Part shown: positions 7,444-15,481 of the stretch, in pieces | Numbering within the stretch: position 1 is the first letter of the stretch | Layout: each line of letters starts with the position of its first letter | Assembly: GCA_949118805.1 (NCBI GenBank) | Contig: CASAUJ010000027.1 | Location: 1 to 20,334 of the forward strand | Direction: 5' to 3' | DNA length: 20,334 nucleotides | From: an uncultured Clostridia bacterium | Lineage (GTDB): Bacteria; Bacillota; Clostridia; TANB77; CAG-508 | Position numbers and translations under genes: made by a program | Notes under the pieces: model-generated | Databases searched by the model: none | Seen by the model: the letters and a program-made list of their open reading frames with translations, nothing else | Told to the model about the DNA's origin: nothing

Positions 7444-8706
7444 GTGCAAGTAATTGAGAATTTAAAAGTAAGAGAAAAAGTGTATATCGAGAAATTAGAG
7501 AATGGTTTAACCGTAATGATCATTCCCAAAAAAGGAATTCAAAAAAAATATATGATATGGGGAACTCATTATGGTTCAAATGAGAGCAGTTTTATTGTGC
7601 CAGGAGAAGAAGAAATTACAAATGTGCCAAATGGAGTAGCCCACTTTTTAGAACATAAATTATTCGAACAAGAAAATGGGACCAATAGTTTAGATGTCTT
7701 AACTGCTTTAGGAGTAGATGCGAATGCCTATACTACCAATAATCATACAGCTTATTTATTTGAAGGGACAGACAATTTTTATCAAGCAATGGATGAATTA
7801 ATGGATTATGTTCAACATCCGTATTTTACAGAGGAAAATGTAGAAAAAGAAAAAGGGATTATTGGACAAGAAATTATGATGTATGATGACTACCCAGATT
7901 GGAGGGTGTATTTAAATGCAATGCAAGCGATGTATCACAATAATCCTGTAAAAATTGACATTGTAGGAACCATAGAAACAATTGGAAAAATTGACAAAGA
8001 AATATTATATAAATGTTATCATACTTTTTATAATCCATCTAATATGGTAATGGTATTGTGTGGAGATTTTGAGCCAACCGAATTAATAGAAGAAGTTAAA
8101 AAAAGATTAATCGATACAAAAGCAAGTGGAGAAATAAAAAGAATTTATCCAGAAGAACCAGAAGAAATTGTACAAGAAAGAATAGAACAGAAGTTAGAAG
8201 TAAGTCAACCTTTATATGCAATTGGAATCAAAGACACAAAAGAATGTGATGTGAAAAAACATATGGCAATGGAAATTTTATTAAATTTGATCATAGGAAG
8301 AAGTTCAAACTTATATAAAGAACTGTATCAAGAAGGAACGATTTATGCACAACCTAGTTTAGAATATGAGTTTACGAATATCTATGCACATGCTTTGATT
8401 AGTGGACAATCAAATGATCCAGAAAAAGTCTATGAAAAATTAAAAAAAGAAATAAGAAGATTGAAAACAGAAGGCATTCAAGAAGAAGCAGCAGAACGAA
8501 TGAAAAAAATGATATATGGAGGATATGTAAAAGAATATAATGATGTAGCAGATGTGGCTAGAATGTTTTTAGCAGATTTCTTTAAAGGGATTAATAGTTT
8601 TGACTATTTAGAAGAAATCGAGGGAATTACTGTAGAATATTTAGAACAAATATTAAAAGATGTCTTTAAAGAAGAAAAAATGATTCTTTCTATCGTAAAA
8701 AATTAG
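7444..8706 (+). CDS. yfmH: YfmH-like M16 family zinc metallopeptidase
   Basis: The catalytically equipped partner of the YfmF/YfmH pair, 420 residues. The inverted zinc motif is HFLEH at 67-71 (H67, E70 catalytic, H71) in GVAHFLEHKLFEQ, and the third ligand is probably the Glu in GIIGQEIMMYDD (about 143). The C-terminal half holds the second, non-catalytic M16 domain, including GRSSNLYKELYQEGTIYA. The start is GTG 7444 with AAAGGAGG at 7427-7434. It is intact, with no CGG codon, in contrast to its upstream neighbour. It probably acts with YfmF as a heterodimer on peptides or small proteins; the substrate cannot be told from sequence. A terminator follows. Confidence 0.92.
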   Translation: MQVIENLKVREKVYIEKLENGLTVMIIPKKGIQKKYMIWGTHYGSNESSFIVPGEEEITNVPNGVAHFLEHKLFEQENGTNSLDVLTALGVDANAYTTNNHTAYLFEGTDNFYQAMDELMDYVQHPYFTEENVEKEKGIIGQEIMMYDDYPDWRVYLNAMQAMYHNNPVKIDIVGTIETIGKIDKEILYKCYHTFYNPSNMVMVLCGDFEPTELIEEVKKRLIDTKASGEIKRIYPEEPEEIVQERIEQKLEVSQPLYAIGIKDTKECDVKKHMAMEILLNLIIGRSSNLYKELYQEGTIYAQPSLEYEFTNIYAHALISGQSNDPEKVYEKLKKEIRRLKTEGIQEEAAERMKKMIYGGYVKEYNDVADVARMFLADFFKGINSFDYLEEIEGITVEYLEQILKDVFKEEKMILSIVKN

Positions 8707-8731
8707 AAAAGAGAAAAAAGAAAAATGAAAA

Positions 8732-8770
8732 AAAACGGCATTTATTATAAAAAAATAAAGATGCCGTTTT
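8732..8770 (+). terminator. Intrinsic terminator of yfmFH
   Basis: A 10-bp perfect stem, AAAACGGCAT with ATGCCGTTTT, around an A/T-rich 19-base loop. The T run is short (four), which is partly supplied by the 3' arm. Confidence 0.8.
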
Positions 8771-8844
8771 CTACTGTCATATACCGTCGAAAAACCGTAA
8801 AAAACGCGTACGAAAGTTAGCAAAAAGCCTTGAAAATACTTGAC

Positions 8845-8873
8845 TTAAGAAAGATCTTGTGGTAATTTATAAT
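8845..8873 (+). promoter_or_regulatory. Candidate promoter of the Spo0E-like gene
   Basis: TTAAGA and a perfect TATAAT are 17 bases apart. A better -35 look-alike, TTGACT at 8840, has a 22-base spacer. The 66 bases before it (8775-8840) contain several CG-containing short repeats (accgt, cgcgtacg) and no gene. Confidence 0.5.
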
Positions 8874-8913
8874 TATACGAAAGATAAAAGAAAAAATAGG
8901 AGGGAAGCAAAAT

Positions 8914-9090
8914 ATGTTGAATGACGAAATTTGCCAATTAAGAGATAAATTAAATAAGAGTATTGAACAAGGAGAAGACTATACAGTTGTTTATCGATTA
9001 AGTATTGAATTAGATGAGTTAATTGCTAAATATTATAAAGAAACAAAAGATAATAAAAAAAAAGATGGTGTGGAAAAGCCAAAGCATTAA
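8914..9090 (+). CDS. Spo0E-like aspartyl-phosphate phosphatase family protein
   Basis: A 58-residue protein starting at ATG 8914 behind AGGAGGG. It forms two predicted helices, with the Spo0E signature in the second: SIELDELIAKYY, with Ser30 and the catalytic-type Asp34 of the S-x-E-L-D motif. The first helix is EICQLRDKLNKSIEQG. Family members remove phosphate from Spo0A~P and so restrain sporulation, or act on related response regulators. The target here is not visible. The C-terminus is a short lysine-rich tail. It has its own promoter and a strong terminator, so it is an independent unit. Confidence 0.82.
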   Translation: MLNDEICQLRDKLNKSIEQGEDYTVVYRLSIELDELIAKYYKETKDNKKKDGVEKPKH

Positions 9091-9125
9091 AATCTCTTAA
9101 ACATTAGATGTTTAGGAGATTTTTA
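9091..9125 (+). terminator. Intrinsic terminator of the Spo0E-like gene
   Basis: A 14-bp stem, AATCTCTTAAACAT with ATGTTTAGGAGATT (one G-U pair), with a TAG loop and following T residues. It starts at the base after the stop codon. Confidence 0.93.
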
Positions 9126-9219
9126 TTGGGTTTGGCTTCTAACTTACAGAAAGCATTATAAAAAGAAAATACAAGACAAAAAAAGATTTAAAAATATTTT
9201 CATTTCACTGACATAAAAC

Positions 9220-9248
9220 TTGAAACCAAAAAGAATCTATATTATAAT
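9220..9248 (+). promoter_or_regulatory. SigA promoter of the aspartokinase gene
   Basis: TTGAAA, 17 bases, TATAAT. The leader from about 9255 to 9316 is A/T-rich. I see no lysine riboswitch in it; it is far too short for one. Confidence 0.82.
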
Positions 9249-9316
9249 AGCCACAGAAAAGAATAACTTTGTTTAAAATTAAATAAAGTTTTTATAAAAA
9301 TAAAGGTGTGATCAAT

Positions 9317-10472
9317 ATGGACACAGTAGTATTAAAATTTGGAGGGAGTTCTGTTGCCGATAATATCAAATTGAATGTAGTAGCAGAAAAAGTAATCAGT
9401 TTAAAAAAAGAGGTGAAAAATGTAGTAGTTGTTGTTTCTGCACAAGGGAAAACCACCAATCAACTAATGAAAGAAGCACAAGAACTTTCGGCTGTTCCAC
9501 AAGAAAGAGAATTAGACATGTTATTGTCAACAGGAGAACAAATAACGGCATCAAAATTAAGTATTTTATTAAATCGAAAAGGTTATCCTGCAATTTCTTT
9601 AACAGGATGGCAAGCTGGAATTAAAACAAACTCGGTTCATACCAATGCGAAAATTGAACAGATTTGTACCAAAAGAATGGAAGAAGAGTTACAAAAAGGA
9701 AAAATTATAATTGTAGCAGGATTTCAAGGAGTCAATGAAGAACAAGATGTAACTACTTTAGGCAGAGGAGGATCAGATACAACAGCAGTAGCCTTGCAAG
9801 TAGCTTTACAAGCAGATAAATGTTATATTTTTTCTGATGTAGATGGAATTTATTCAGCAGATCCCAATATGGTTACAATGGCAAAAAGATTAGATGAAAT
9901 TTCTTTTGATGAGATGCAAGAAATAGCCAATAGTCGGAGCAAAAGTATTACATGATAGGTGTATTCAAATGGGAAAGAAATTTGATTGTGATATGATTGC
10001 AAAATCAACATTTTCAGATGAAGGTGGAACAAAAATATGCCAACCAATAGAATCTTCAGAAGTAAAAAGTATTGTAAAAAATGAAAATTTAGTAACCATT
10101 CAAATAGAAAGTAATGAAGTTTATAATATTTATCAAAATCTATTAAAACATAACATTATAGTAGAAGCTTTTCAAAAAGAAGAAGAAAAAATACAGTTTA
10201 GAATCAAAAAAGCAGATCGAAATAAAGTACAAGATTTATTAGATAATCAATATCCCGATTGTCTAATAAAGCAAAAAGAATTAAACAAACTAAGTGTTAT
10301 TGGATATGGCGTTATACAAGATAATGAAGTATTAACAAAAATAATAGAAATATTAAAAAATTACAAAATAGAAATATTAGAAATCAATACAACACAGGCT
10401 AAAATAGAAATGATTGTAAAAGAAATTCAAAATGAAATAATAGAAGAATTACATCAAAAATTAATTGGATAA
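9317..10472 (+). CDS. Aspartate kinase, needing a +1 shift at a CGG codon
   Basis: This enzyme phosphorylates aspartate, the first step toward lysine, threonine and methionine. ATG 9317 is preferred over GTG 9308 because AAAGGTG lies 8 bases upstream of the ATG. The catalytic domain shows KFGGSSV (7-13), STGEQ (71-75), GRGGSDTTA (149-157) and DVDGIYSADP (174-183). At 9935-9937 the frame meets CGG after EIANS; the zero frame stops at TGA 9953. Skipping C9935 gives Gly207 and GAKVLHDRC, the conserved family motif, then a C-terminal part with two ACT-type regulatory domains. The total is 384 residues, slightly short for the family. An internal ATG at 9969, 7 bases after AGGTG, could also start a separate C-terminal polypeptide, as Bacillus aspartokinase II does from an in-frame internal start. 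It would lack part of the catalytic domain. The gene converges on asd, the next enzyme of the pathway. Confidence 0.9.
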
Positions 10473-10475
10473 GAG

Positions 10476-10536
10476 GATTAAAGGGACGTTCCTTAAAATC
10501 CCTAGAATGGGGATTTTAAGGAACGTCCCTTTAATC
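10476..10536. terminator. Perfect 27-bp inverted repeat, bidirectional terminator between aspartokinase and asd
   Basis: Arms at 10476-10502 and 10510-10536 are perfectly complementary around the 7-base loop TAGAATG. They contain GGGACGTTCC and TTAAAATCCC. The right arm overlaps the last two codons and the stop of asd, and the left arm starts 4 bases after the aspartokinase stop. It should terminate or stabilise both convergent transcripts, although a long T run is missing on either side. Its length, perfection and distinctive sequence also suit a small mobile or repetitive palindrome. Confidence 0.85.
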
Positions 10537-11523
10537 ACCAGATATTAACTTTTCTATGATTTGAATTGCGTTACTAGCAGCACCTTTACGTATGTTATCA
10601 GCAACCACCCAAAGATTAACACCAGACACAACACTTTCATCACGACGAATTCTTCCCACAAAGACTTCATCATGCCCATTAGCTGTAATAGGCATAGGAT
10701 ATAAGTTAGAAGAAAGATCATCTTGTACAATCAAGTTAGGAAAATTTTTTAAAGTATGGATTAAATCATTTATCTCAAAATTTTTTTCAAATTCTACATT
10801 AATAGATTCAGAATGAGAATTACAAACGGGAACTCTAACAGTAGTAGCAGTTATTCTTAAATCCGGTCTATGTAGAATTTTTTTGGTTTCGTTTATCATT
10901 TTTAATTCTTCTTTTGTATAACCATTTTCCATAAAAACATCAATATGTGGTAAACAATTGTTGTAAATAGGATAAGGAAATTTCTTTAAAGGAACAGATT
11001 GATCTACATTTTCTAAATCACATAAAGCACTTTTTCCAGCTCCAGATACAGCTTGATAAGTTGAGTATACAATTCTTTTAATGTGATACTTATCATCTAA
11101 AGCTTTTAAAGGAAGCATGGCTTGTATGGTAGAGCAATTTGGATTAGCAATAATACCATGATGGTGTTTCGTATCTTCGAAATTAACTTCTGGAACAACT
11201 AAAGGAACATCATCATGCATACGAAAATAACTACTATTATCTACTACGATACAACCCTTTTTACTAGCAATTGGTGCATATTTTTTAGAAATTTCTCCGC
11301 CAGCTGAAAAGATAGCAAAATCAAAACCACGATCAAAAGATGTTTCAGTTAATTCTTCAACAACATATTCCTTTCCAAGAATAGAAAAAGTAGTTCCAGC
11401 TGATTTTTTAGAAGCAAATAAACCAAAGCTTTCAATGGGTAAATTTTTCTCTTCCAATACTTGTATGGCAGATCTACCAACAAGTCCTGTTGCGCCAACA
11501 ATGGCAACTTTAAATTTTTTCAA
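10531..11523 (-). CDS. asd: Aspartate-semialdehyde dehydrogenase
   Basis: This enzyme reduces aspartyl phosphate to the semialdehyde with NADPH, the step after aspartate kinase. The 330-residue product starts with the nucleotide-binding VAIVGATGLVGRSAIQVLEE (about 6-25). It carries the active-site Cys130 in NPNCSTIQ, the SGAGKSA loop (about 160-166), and a likely catalytic His in RVPVCNSHSES (about 240-250), and it ends IIEKLISGD. The start on the minus strand is TTG (11523-11521), with AAGGAGGT at 11538-11531, 7 bases away. It is intact, with no CGG codon in frame. It is the only minus-strand gene and is convergent with aspartokinase. I see no clear promoter; an AT-rich near-palindrome (about 11554-11578) lies upstream. 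The 297 bases to the SNF2 start hold only that and the SNF2 promoter. Confidence 0.95.
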   Translation of the reverse strand: MKKFKVAIVGATGLVGRSAIQVLEEKNLPIESFGLFASKKSAGTTFSILGKEYVVEELTETSFDRGFDFAIFSAGGEISKKYAPIASKKGCIVVDNSSYFRMHDDVPLVVPEVNFEDTKHHHGIIANPNCSTIQAMLPLKALDDKYHIKRIVYSTYQAVSGAGKSALCDLENVDQSVPLKKFPYPIYNNCLPHIDVFMENGYTKEELKMINETKKILHRPDLRITATTVRVPVCNSHSESINVEFEKNFEINDLIHTLKNFPNLIVQDDLSSNLYPMPITANGHDEVFVGRIRRDESVVSGVNLWVVADNIRKGAASNAIQIIEKLISGD

Positions 11524-11767
11524 AATAATTACCTCCTTAAGGTATTTATAACAAGAAAAATTTTAATTAAAAATTTTCTATGAGTATTGTACTATAAATT
11601 ATGAAAAAAGAAAAGTAATGGTTCATTATTTTAGCAAAAGAGAGCGCGATAAAAAGGTATTTGACAAGAAGATAAAGTTGTTGTAGTTTACATGAGATGA
11701 GATTGCGTTTTAGAATAAGCAATTGTTTTCCATAGAATTTATTGATGAAAAAGAAAGAATTTAAAAC

Positions 11768-11796
11768 TTGCATTTTTGATAAAAATACGATATAAT
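11768..11796 (+). promoter_or_regulatory. SigA promoter of the SNF2 ATPase gene
   Basis: TTGCAT, 17 bases, TATAAT. It overlaps the first possible ATG (11776) and so fixes the translation start at ATG 11821, which has GTGAGGAAA upstream. Confidence 0.82.
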
Positions 11797-11820
11797 ATAA
11801 TGCCAAGTGAGGAAAAAAGA

Positions 11821-14800
11821 ATGTTAGTCAATCATAAAATATTAGAAAATTTATATAAAGAGGCAGGAGAGAAAAGGACACAAAAAGCAAGAGTATACAA
11901 AAAATTAGGAAGAGTAGAAATTACCAATACGGAATACCAAGATAGTAAAAATTTTTCGATTCGTGCAATTGTAGTAGGAGCAGAGCCATATAAAACATAT
12001 GTAACCATAAAAGAAGGAGAAGTAGAAGATATTACTTGTACTTGTCAAGATTACTATAATTATTATGGTGTATGTAAACATACATTGGCTTCCATTATGC
12101 AATTTGCAGAAGAGGGAAAGGTATCACAAGAAGTAAAAGAGAAAAATGACTCCCATTTATATCGAAATTTTAAACAAATCGTAAATACTTTTTATAATGA
12201 AGAAATAGAAGAGATGGATCAGAAAGAAGAAATCATACAAAAGAATAAAGGAAAAATCAGAATGGAACCTAAAATTATTTACGATAAATTTTCAGGAGAT
12301 ATGAAAGTAGAATTTAAAATTGGCGATAAGAAAATGTATAAAATAAAAGATTTATCAGAATTTTATACAAGAATGCTAGAAAAAGAATCCTACCAATATG
12401 GAGAAAAATTACAATTTATTCATGTAAGAGAAATGTTTGAAGAAGAAAGCATACCTTTATTAGACTTTGTGTTACAATATGCAGAAATTATTAAATATGC
12501 GAATTCCAACTCCAACAGTAACTATCGTTATTATGGAAAAGCATTAAGTGATACAAGTATTATTTTAGGAAACAGTGGAATCGATGATTTATTCGAAGTG
12601 TTAAAGGGGAAAAAAGTAGAATTTCAAAGAGACTATAATACCGAAGAAATTGAATTAACAGAAGAACAGCCCAATATTGAATTTAGATTAAAAAAAATGA
12701 ATGATGAACAATATGTGATTATACCTAATATCGAAATTTTTAATGTAACAATAGTAAAAGGGAAGAAGTACAAATATGTATTAACCAATAAAAAATTACA
12801 CCGTTGTACAGAGGAATTTGAAAAAACCAATTTAAAACTTTTAGAATTATTTAGACAAAACTATATGACAGAAGTATTATTAGGAAAAGAAGAATTGATT
12901 TCACTTTTTTCTATTGTAATTCCTAAAGTGAAAGATGCTATTGTGATTGAAAATATGACAGCAGAAGAGATAGCACAATACAAACCAAAGGAATTAGAAG
13001 TAAAAATTTATTTGGATTTTGATAAAAATGATTTCTTAATTGCAGAAGTAAAATTTGTATATGGTGAGAAAGAATTTAATCCATTAAATGAGAAATTAAA
13101 AGTAGACATTCCTAGAAATAGGATTCAAGAGACAAAAGCTTTCAATGTATTTCGAAAAACTGGATTTATGTTTGACACTAAAAATTTAAGATTTATTTTA
13201 CCAGACAATGATAAGATCTATGAATTTTTAACAGAAGACATTAATTATTATATGCAAAAATTTGAAATTATGGCGACAGAAAGGTTTAAAACAAAGCAGA
13301 TACGTCATCCAAAAATAGGGAATTTAGGAGTAAAAGTAGAAAATAATTTATTATCGATTGACTTGAAAAATATGGAAATTGACGTTAAAGAATTAGAAGA
13401 AATTATGGAAAAATATGCACTAAAGAAAAAATATCATAGATTAAAAGATGGAAGTTTCATTGAATTAAAAGAAAACAAAGAAATGGAATTCTTAAATAAA
13501 TTGGTAACAGGAATGGAAATTGATTATAAACAATTAGAAGCAGGAGAAATTAAATTACCAGTTAATCGAAGCCTATACTTAGATCAATTATTAAAAGGAA
13601 TTAAAGGAACAGAAGTTACCAAAAATGCAGAATATAAAAAAATTGTGAATGGACTTGATAAAGAACGATTAGAAGATGAAATAAAAGTACCAGAAAATTT
13701 GGACCCTATTTTGCGATATTATCAAAAAACAGGATTTAAATGGCTGAAAATTTTAGATCACTATCGTTTTGGAGGAATCCTAGCAGATGATATGGGACTC
13801 CGGAAAAACAGTTCAAATGTTGTCAGTTATTGTAGATTATGTGCAAAATTCACAAAAAAGGGAAGATATTATTCCAGGACAAGAACAAATAACAGCCCCA
13901 AAGGATAGAAGAGCTAGTTTAGTGGTTTCGCCAAGTTCTTTAACATTAAATTGGAAAAATGAAACCGAAAAATTTGCAGGAGAATTAAAAACATTAGTCA
14001 TTAGAGGAACTTTGGCAGAAAGAAAAAGAAAAATTGATCAAATGGATCAATATGATTTAGTAATTACTTCTTATGATTTACTAAAAAGAGATATTGCGTG
14101 GTATGAACAAAAAGATTATCAATTTCGTTATATGATTGCAGATGAAGCACAATATTTAAAAAATAATAATACCCAAAATGCAAAAGCCATTAAGAAAATA
14201 AAAGCAGACACTAGATATGCATTAACAGGAACACCAATTGAAAATTCACTTGCAGAACTGTGGTCTATTTTTGATTTCATTATGCCAGGCTATTTATTTA
14301 CTTATCGAACCTTTAAAGCAATGTATGAAACACCTATTGTAAAAGAAGAAAATCAAGAAGTAATGGCAAAATTAAGAATGTTAATTGAACCTTTTGTTTT
14401 AAGAAGAAATAAAAAAGAAGTTTTAACAGAATTGCCAGAAAAAACTATCACCATATTAAACAATGAAATGGGAGAGGAACAAAAGAATATCTATTTAACT
14501 TATTTGGCACAAGCAAAACAGGAGTTAGCAGAAGAAATTAATCTAAATGGATATGAGAGAAGCCAAATGCAAATATTAGCTGCTTTAACAAGATTAAGAC
14601 AAATTTGTTGCCATCCATCGTTGTTTATGGAAGATTATCAAGAAGGAAGTAGTAAATTAGATCAATGTATGGAAATTATAGAAGAAGCCACCAAAGGAGG
14701 ACACAAAATTTTAGTATTTTCAGGTTATACTTCTATGTTTGAAATCCTAGAAAAAAACTTGAAACAATTAGGAATTAATTATTTTAAATTAACAGGTAGT

Positions 14801-15160
14801 ACAAAAGTAGAAGAAAGAATAAAATTGGTGGATGAATTTAACGAAAATCCAAAAATCCAAGTATTTTTGATTTCCTTAAAAGCAGGAGGAACAGGACTAA
14901 ACTTAACAGGGGCAGATATGGTAATTCATTATGATCCTTGGTGGAATCTATCAACAGAAAATCAAGCAACAGATCGAGCTTATCGAATTGGTCAAAAAAA
15001 TAATGTACAAGTATATAAATTAATTACCAAAAACTCAATTGAAGAAAAAATTTATGAGTTACAGCAGAAAAAAGGAGAACTAGTGGATCAAATGTTAAGT
15101 ACCAAAACTTCTTTTGTGAACAAATTATCCAAAGAAGAAATTATGAATCTTTTTTCTTAG
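11821..15160 (+). CDS. SWIM zinc finger / SNF2-family DNA-dependent ATPase, needing a +1 shift at a CGG codon
   Basis: A large superfamily 2 helicase-like ATPase thought to remodel protein-DNA complexes. The N-terminal region has a SWIM zinc finger, C73-x-C75 and C85-x-H87 (CTCQDYYNYYGVCKH), then a long bacterial SNF2-associated region. The ATPase begins with LRYYQKTGFKWLKILDHYRFGGILADDMGL and then meets CGG at 13801-13803. The zero frame adds an unrelated tail of about 35 residues and stops at 13908. Skipping C13801 gives Gly661 and GKTVQML, completing the Walker A motif DDMGLGKT. The frame then has DEAQ (774-777), TGTPIENS (about 803-810), LKAGGTGLNL (1019-1028) and QATDRAYRIGQ (1048-1058), ending at 1112 residues, normal for the family. 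Without the shift the product lacks all ATPase motifs. The start is set by the promoter overlap. No terminator is obvious before scfA. Confidence 0.9.
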
Positions 15161-15165
15161 AAGAA

Positions 15166-15195
15166 TTGTTTTTTAGAACAAGATTATGTTATAAT
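15166..15195 (+). promoter_or_regulatory. Candidate promoter of scfA-trmFO
   Basis: A perfect TATAAT at 15190-15195 has a weak TTGTTT 18 bases upstream. The leader that follows has a weak ACAGGA/TTCTGT hairpin and a T run (15221-15251), possibly an attenuator. Confidence 0.5.
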
Positions 15196-15266
15196 AGAAT
15201 CCAGAAACTAAGTAAACCAAAACAGGATGAAGTTTGTTCTGTGCCTTTTTTAGGAAAGGAGAAGAA

Positions 15267-15410
15267 ATGTTACACATCAAGACATTAACCAAAGGACAGT
15301 TACAAGAAACGGTTCAAAAAGGTGGGTGTGGCGAGTGTCAGACGTCTTGCCAGTCAGCCTGTAAAACGTCTTGCACAGTGGGAAATCAAACTTGTGAGCA
15401 GAAGAAATAG
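15267..15410 (+). CDS. scfA: SCIFF ribosomally made peptide precursor (six cysteines in forty-five residues)
   Basis: A 47-residue peptide starting at ATG 15267 behind AAAGGAGAAG. It begins MLHIKTLTKGQLQETVQKGG and has six cysteines at 21, 24, 28, 32, 36 and 43 in CGECQTSCQSACKTSC and NQTCEQKK. This is the near-invariant SCIFF precursor found in almost all Clostridia. A dedicated radical SAM maturase (ScfB/CteB) makes a thioether crosslink in it; the peptide's role is unknown. The maturase gene usually lies directly downstream, but here trmFO follows and no maturase is in the window. An overlapping frame (15322-15528) is open but has no family resemblance. Confidence 0.95.
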   Translation: MLHIKTLTKGQLQETVQKGGCGECQTSCQSACKTSCTVGNQTCEQKK

Positions 15411-15427
15411 TTTACTTGTTTGGAAAA

Positions 15428-15456
15428 AAGCGGGCAGAGAGTTTTTCTGCTCGCTT
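15428..15456 (+). terminator. Hairpin between scfA and trmFO, possible partial terminator or processing site
   Basis: AAGCGGGCAGA pairs with TCTGCTCGCTT (11 bp, one G-U) around a 7-base loop. No T run follows, so it may stabilise the abundant scfA message or cause partial read-through rather than stop transcription. Confidence 0.45.
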
Positions 15457-15481
15457 GTCCCAATTAGAAAAGGAGAAAAAA

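Noticed and set aside
8775..8844. Possible tRNA or small RNA in the CG-containing stretch after yfmH
   Set aside because: I could not fold it into a cloverleaf or find a T-loop consensus; no RNA gene can be supported.
9249..9316. Lysine riboswitch ahead of aspartokinase
   Set aside because: Only about 60 bases of A/T-rich leader lie between the promoter and the start, too short for the L-box structure, and no matching motifs are visible.
5384..13803. CGG reassigned to another amino acid
   Set aside because: Reassignment would keep the zero frame, which stops within 4 to about 36 codons in all four genes. Only a change of frame rescues the conserved downstream sequence.
5240..15160. Explaining the four CGG interruptions as pseudogenes or sequence errors
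   Set aside because: Each gene has only one lesion, always an extra C before an in-phase GGA, with no homopolymer at the site and no other damage. Random decay or typical indel errors would vary in base, phase and place. A motif-specific systematic error is not excluded, so it is kept as the main alternative to test.
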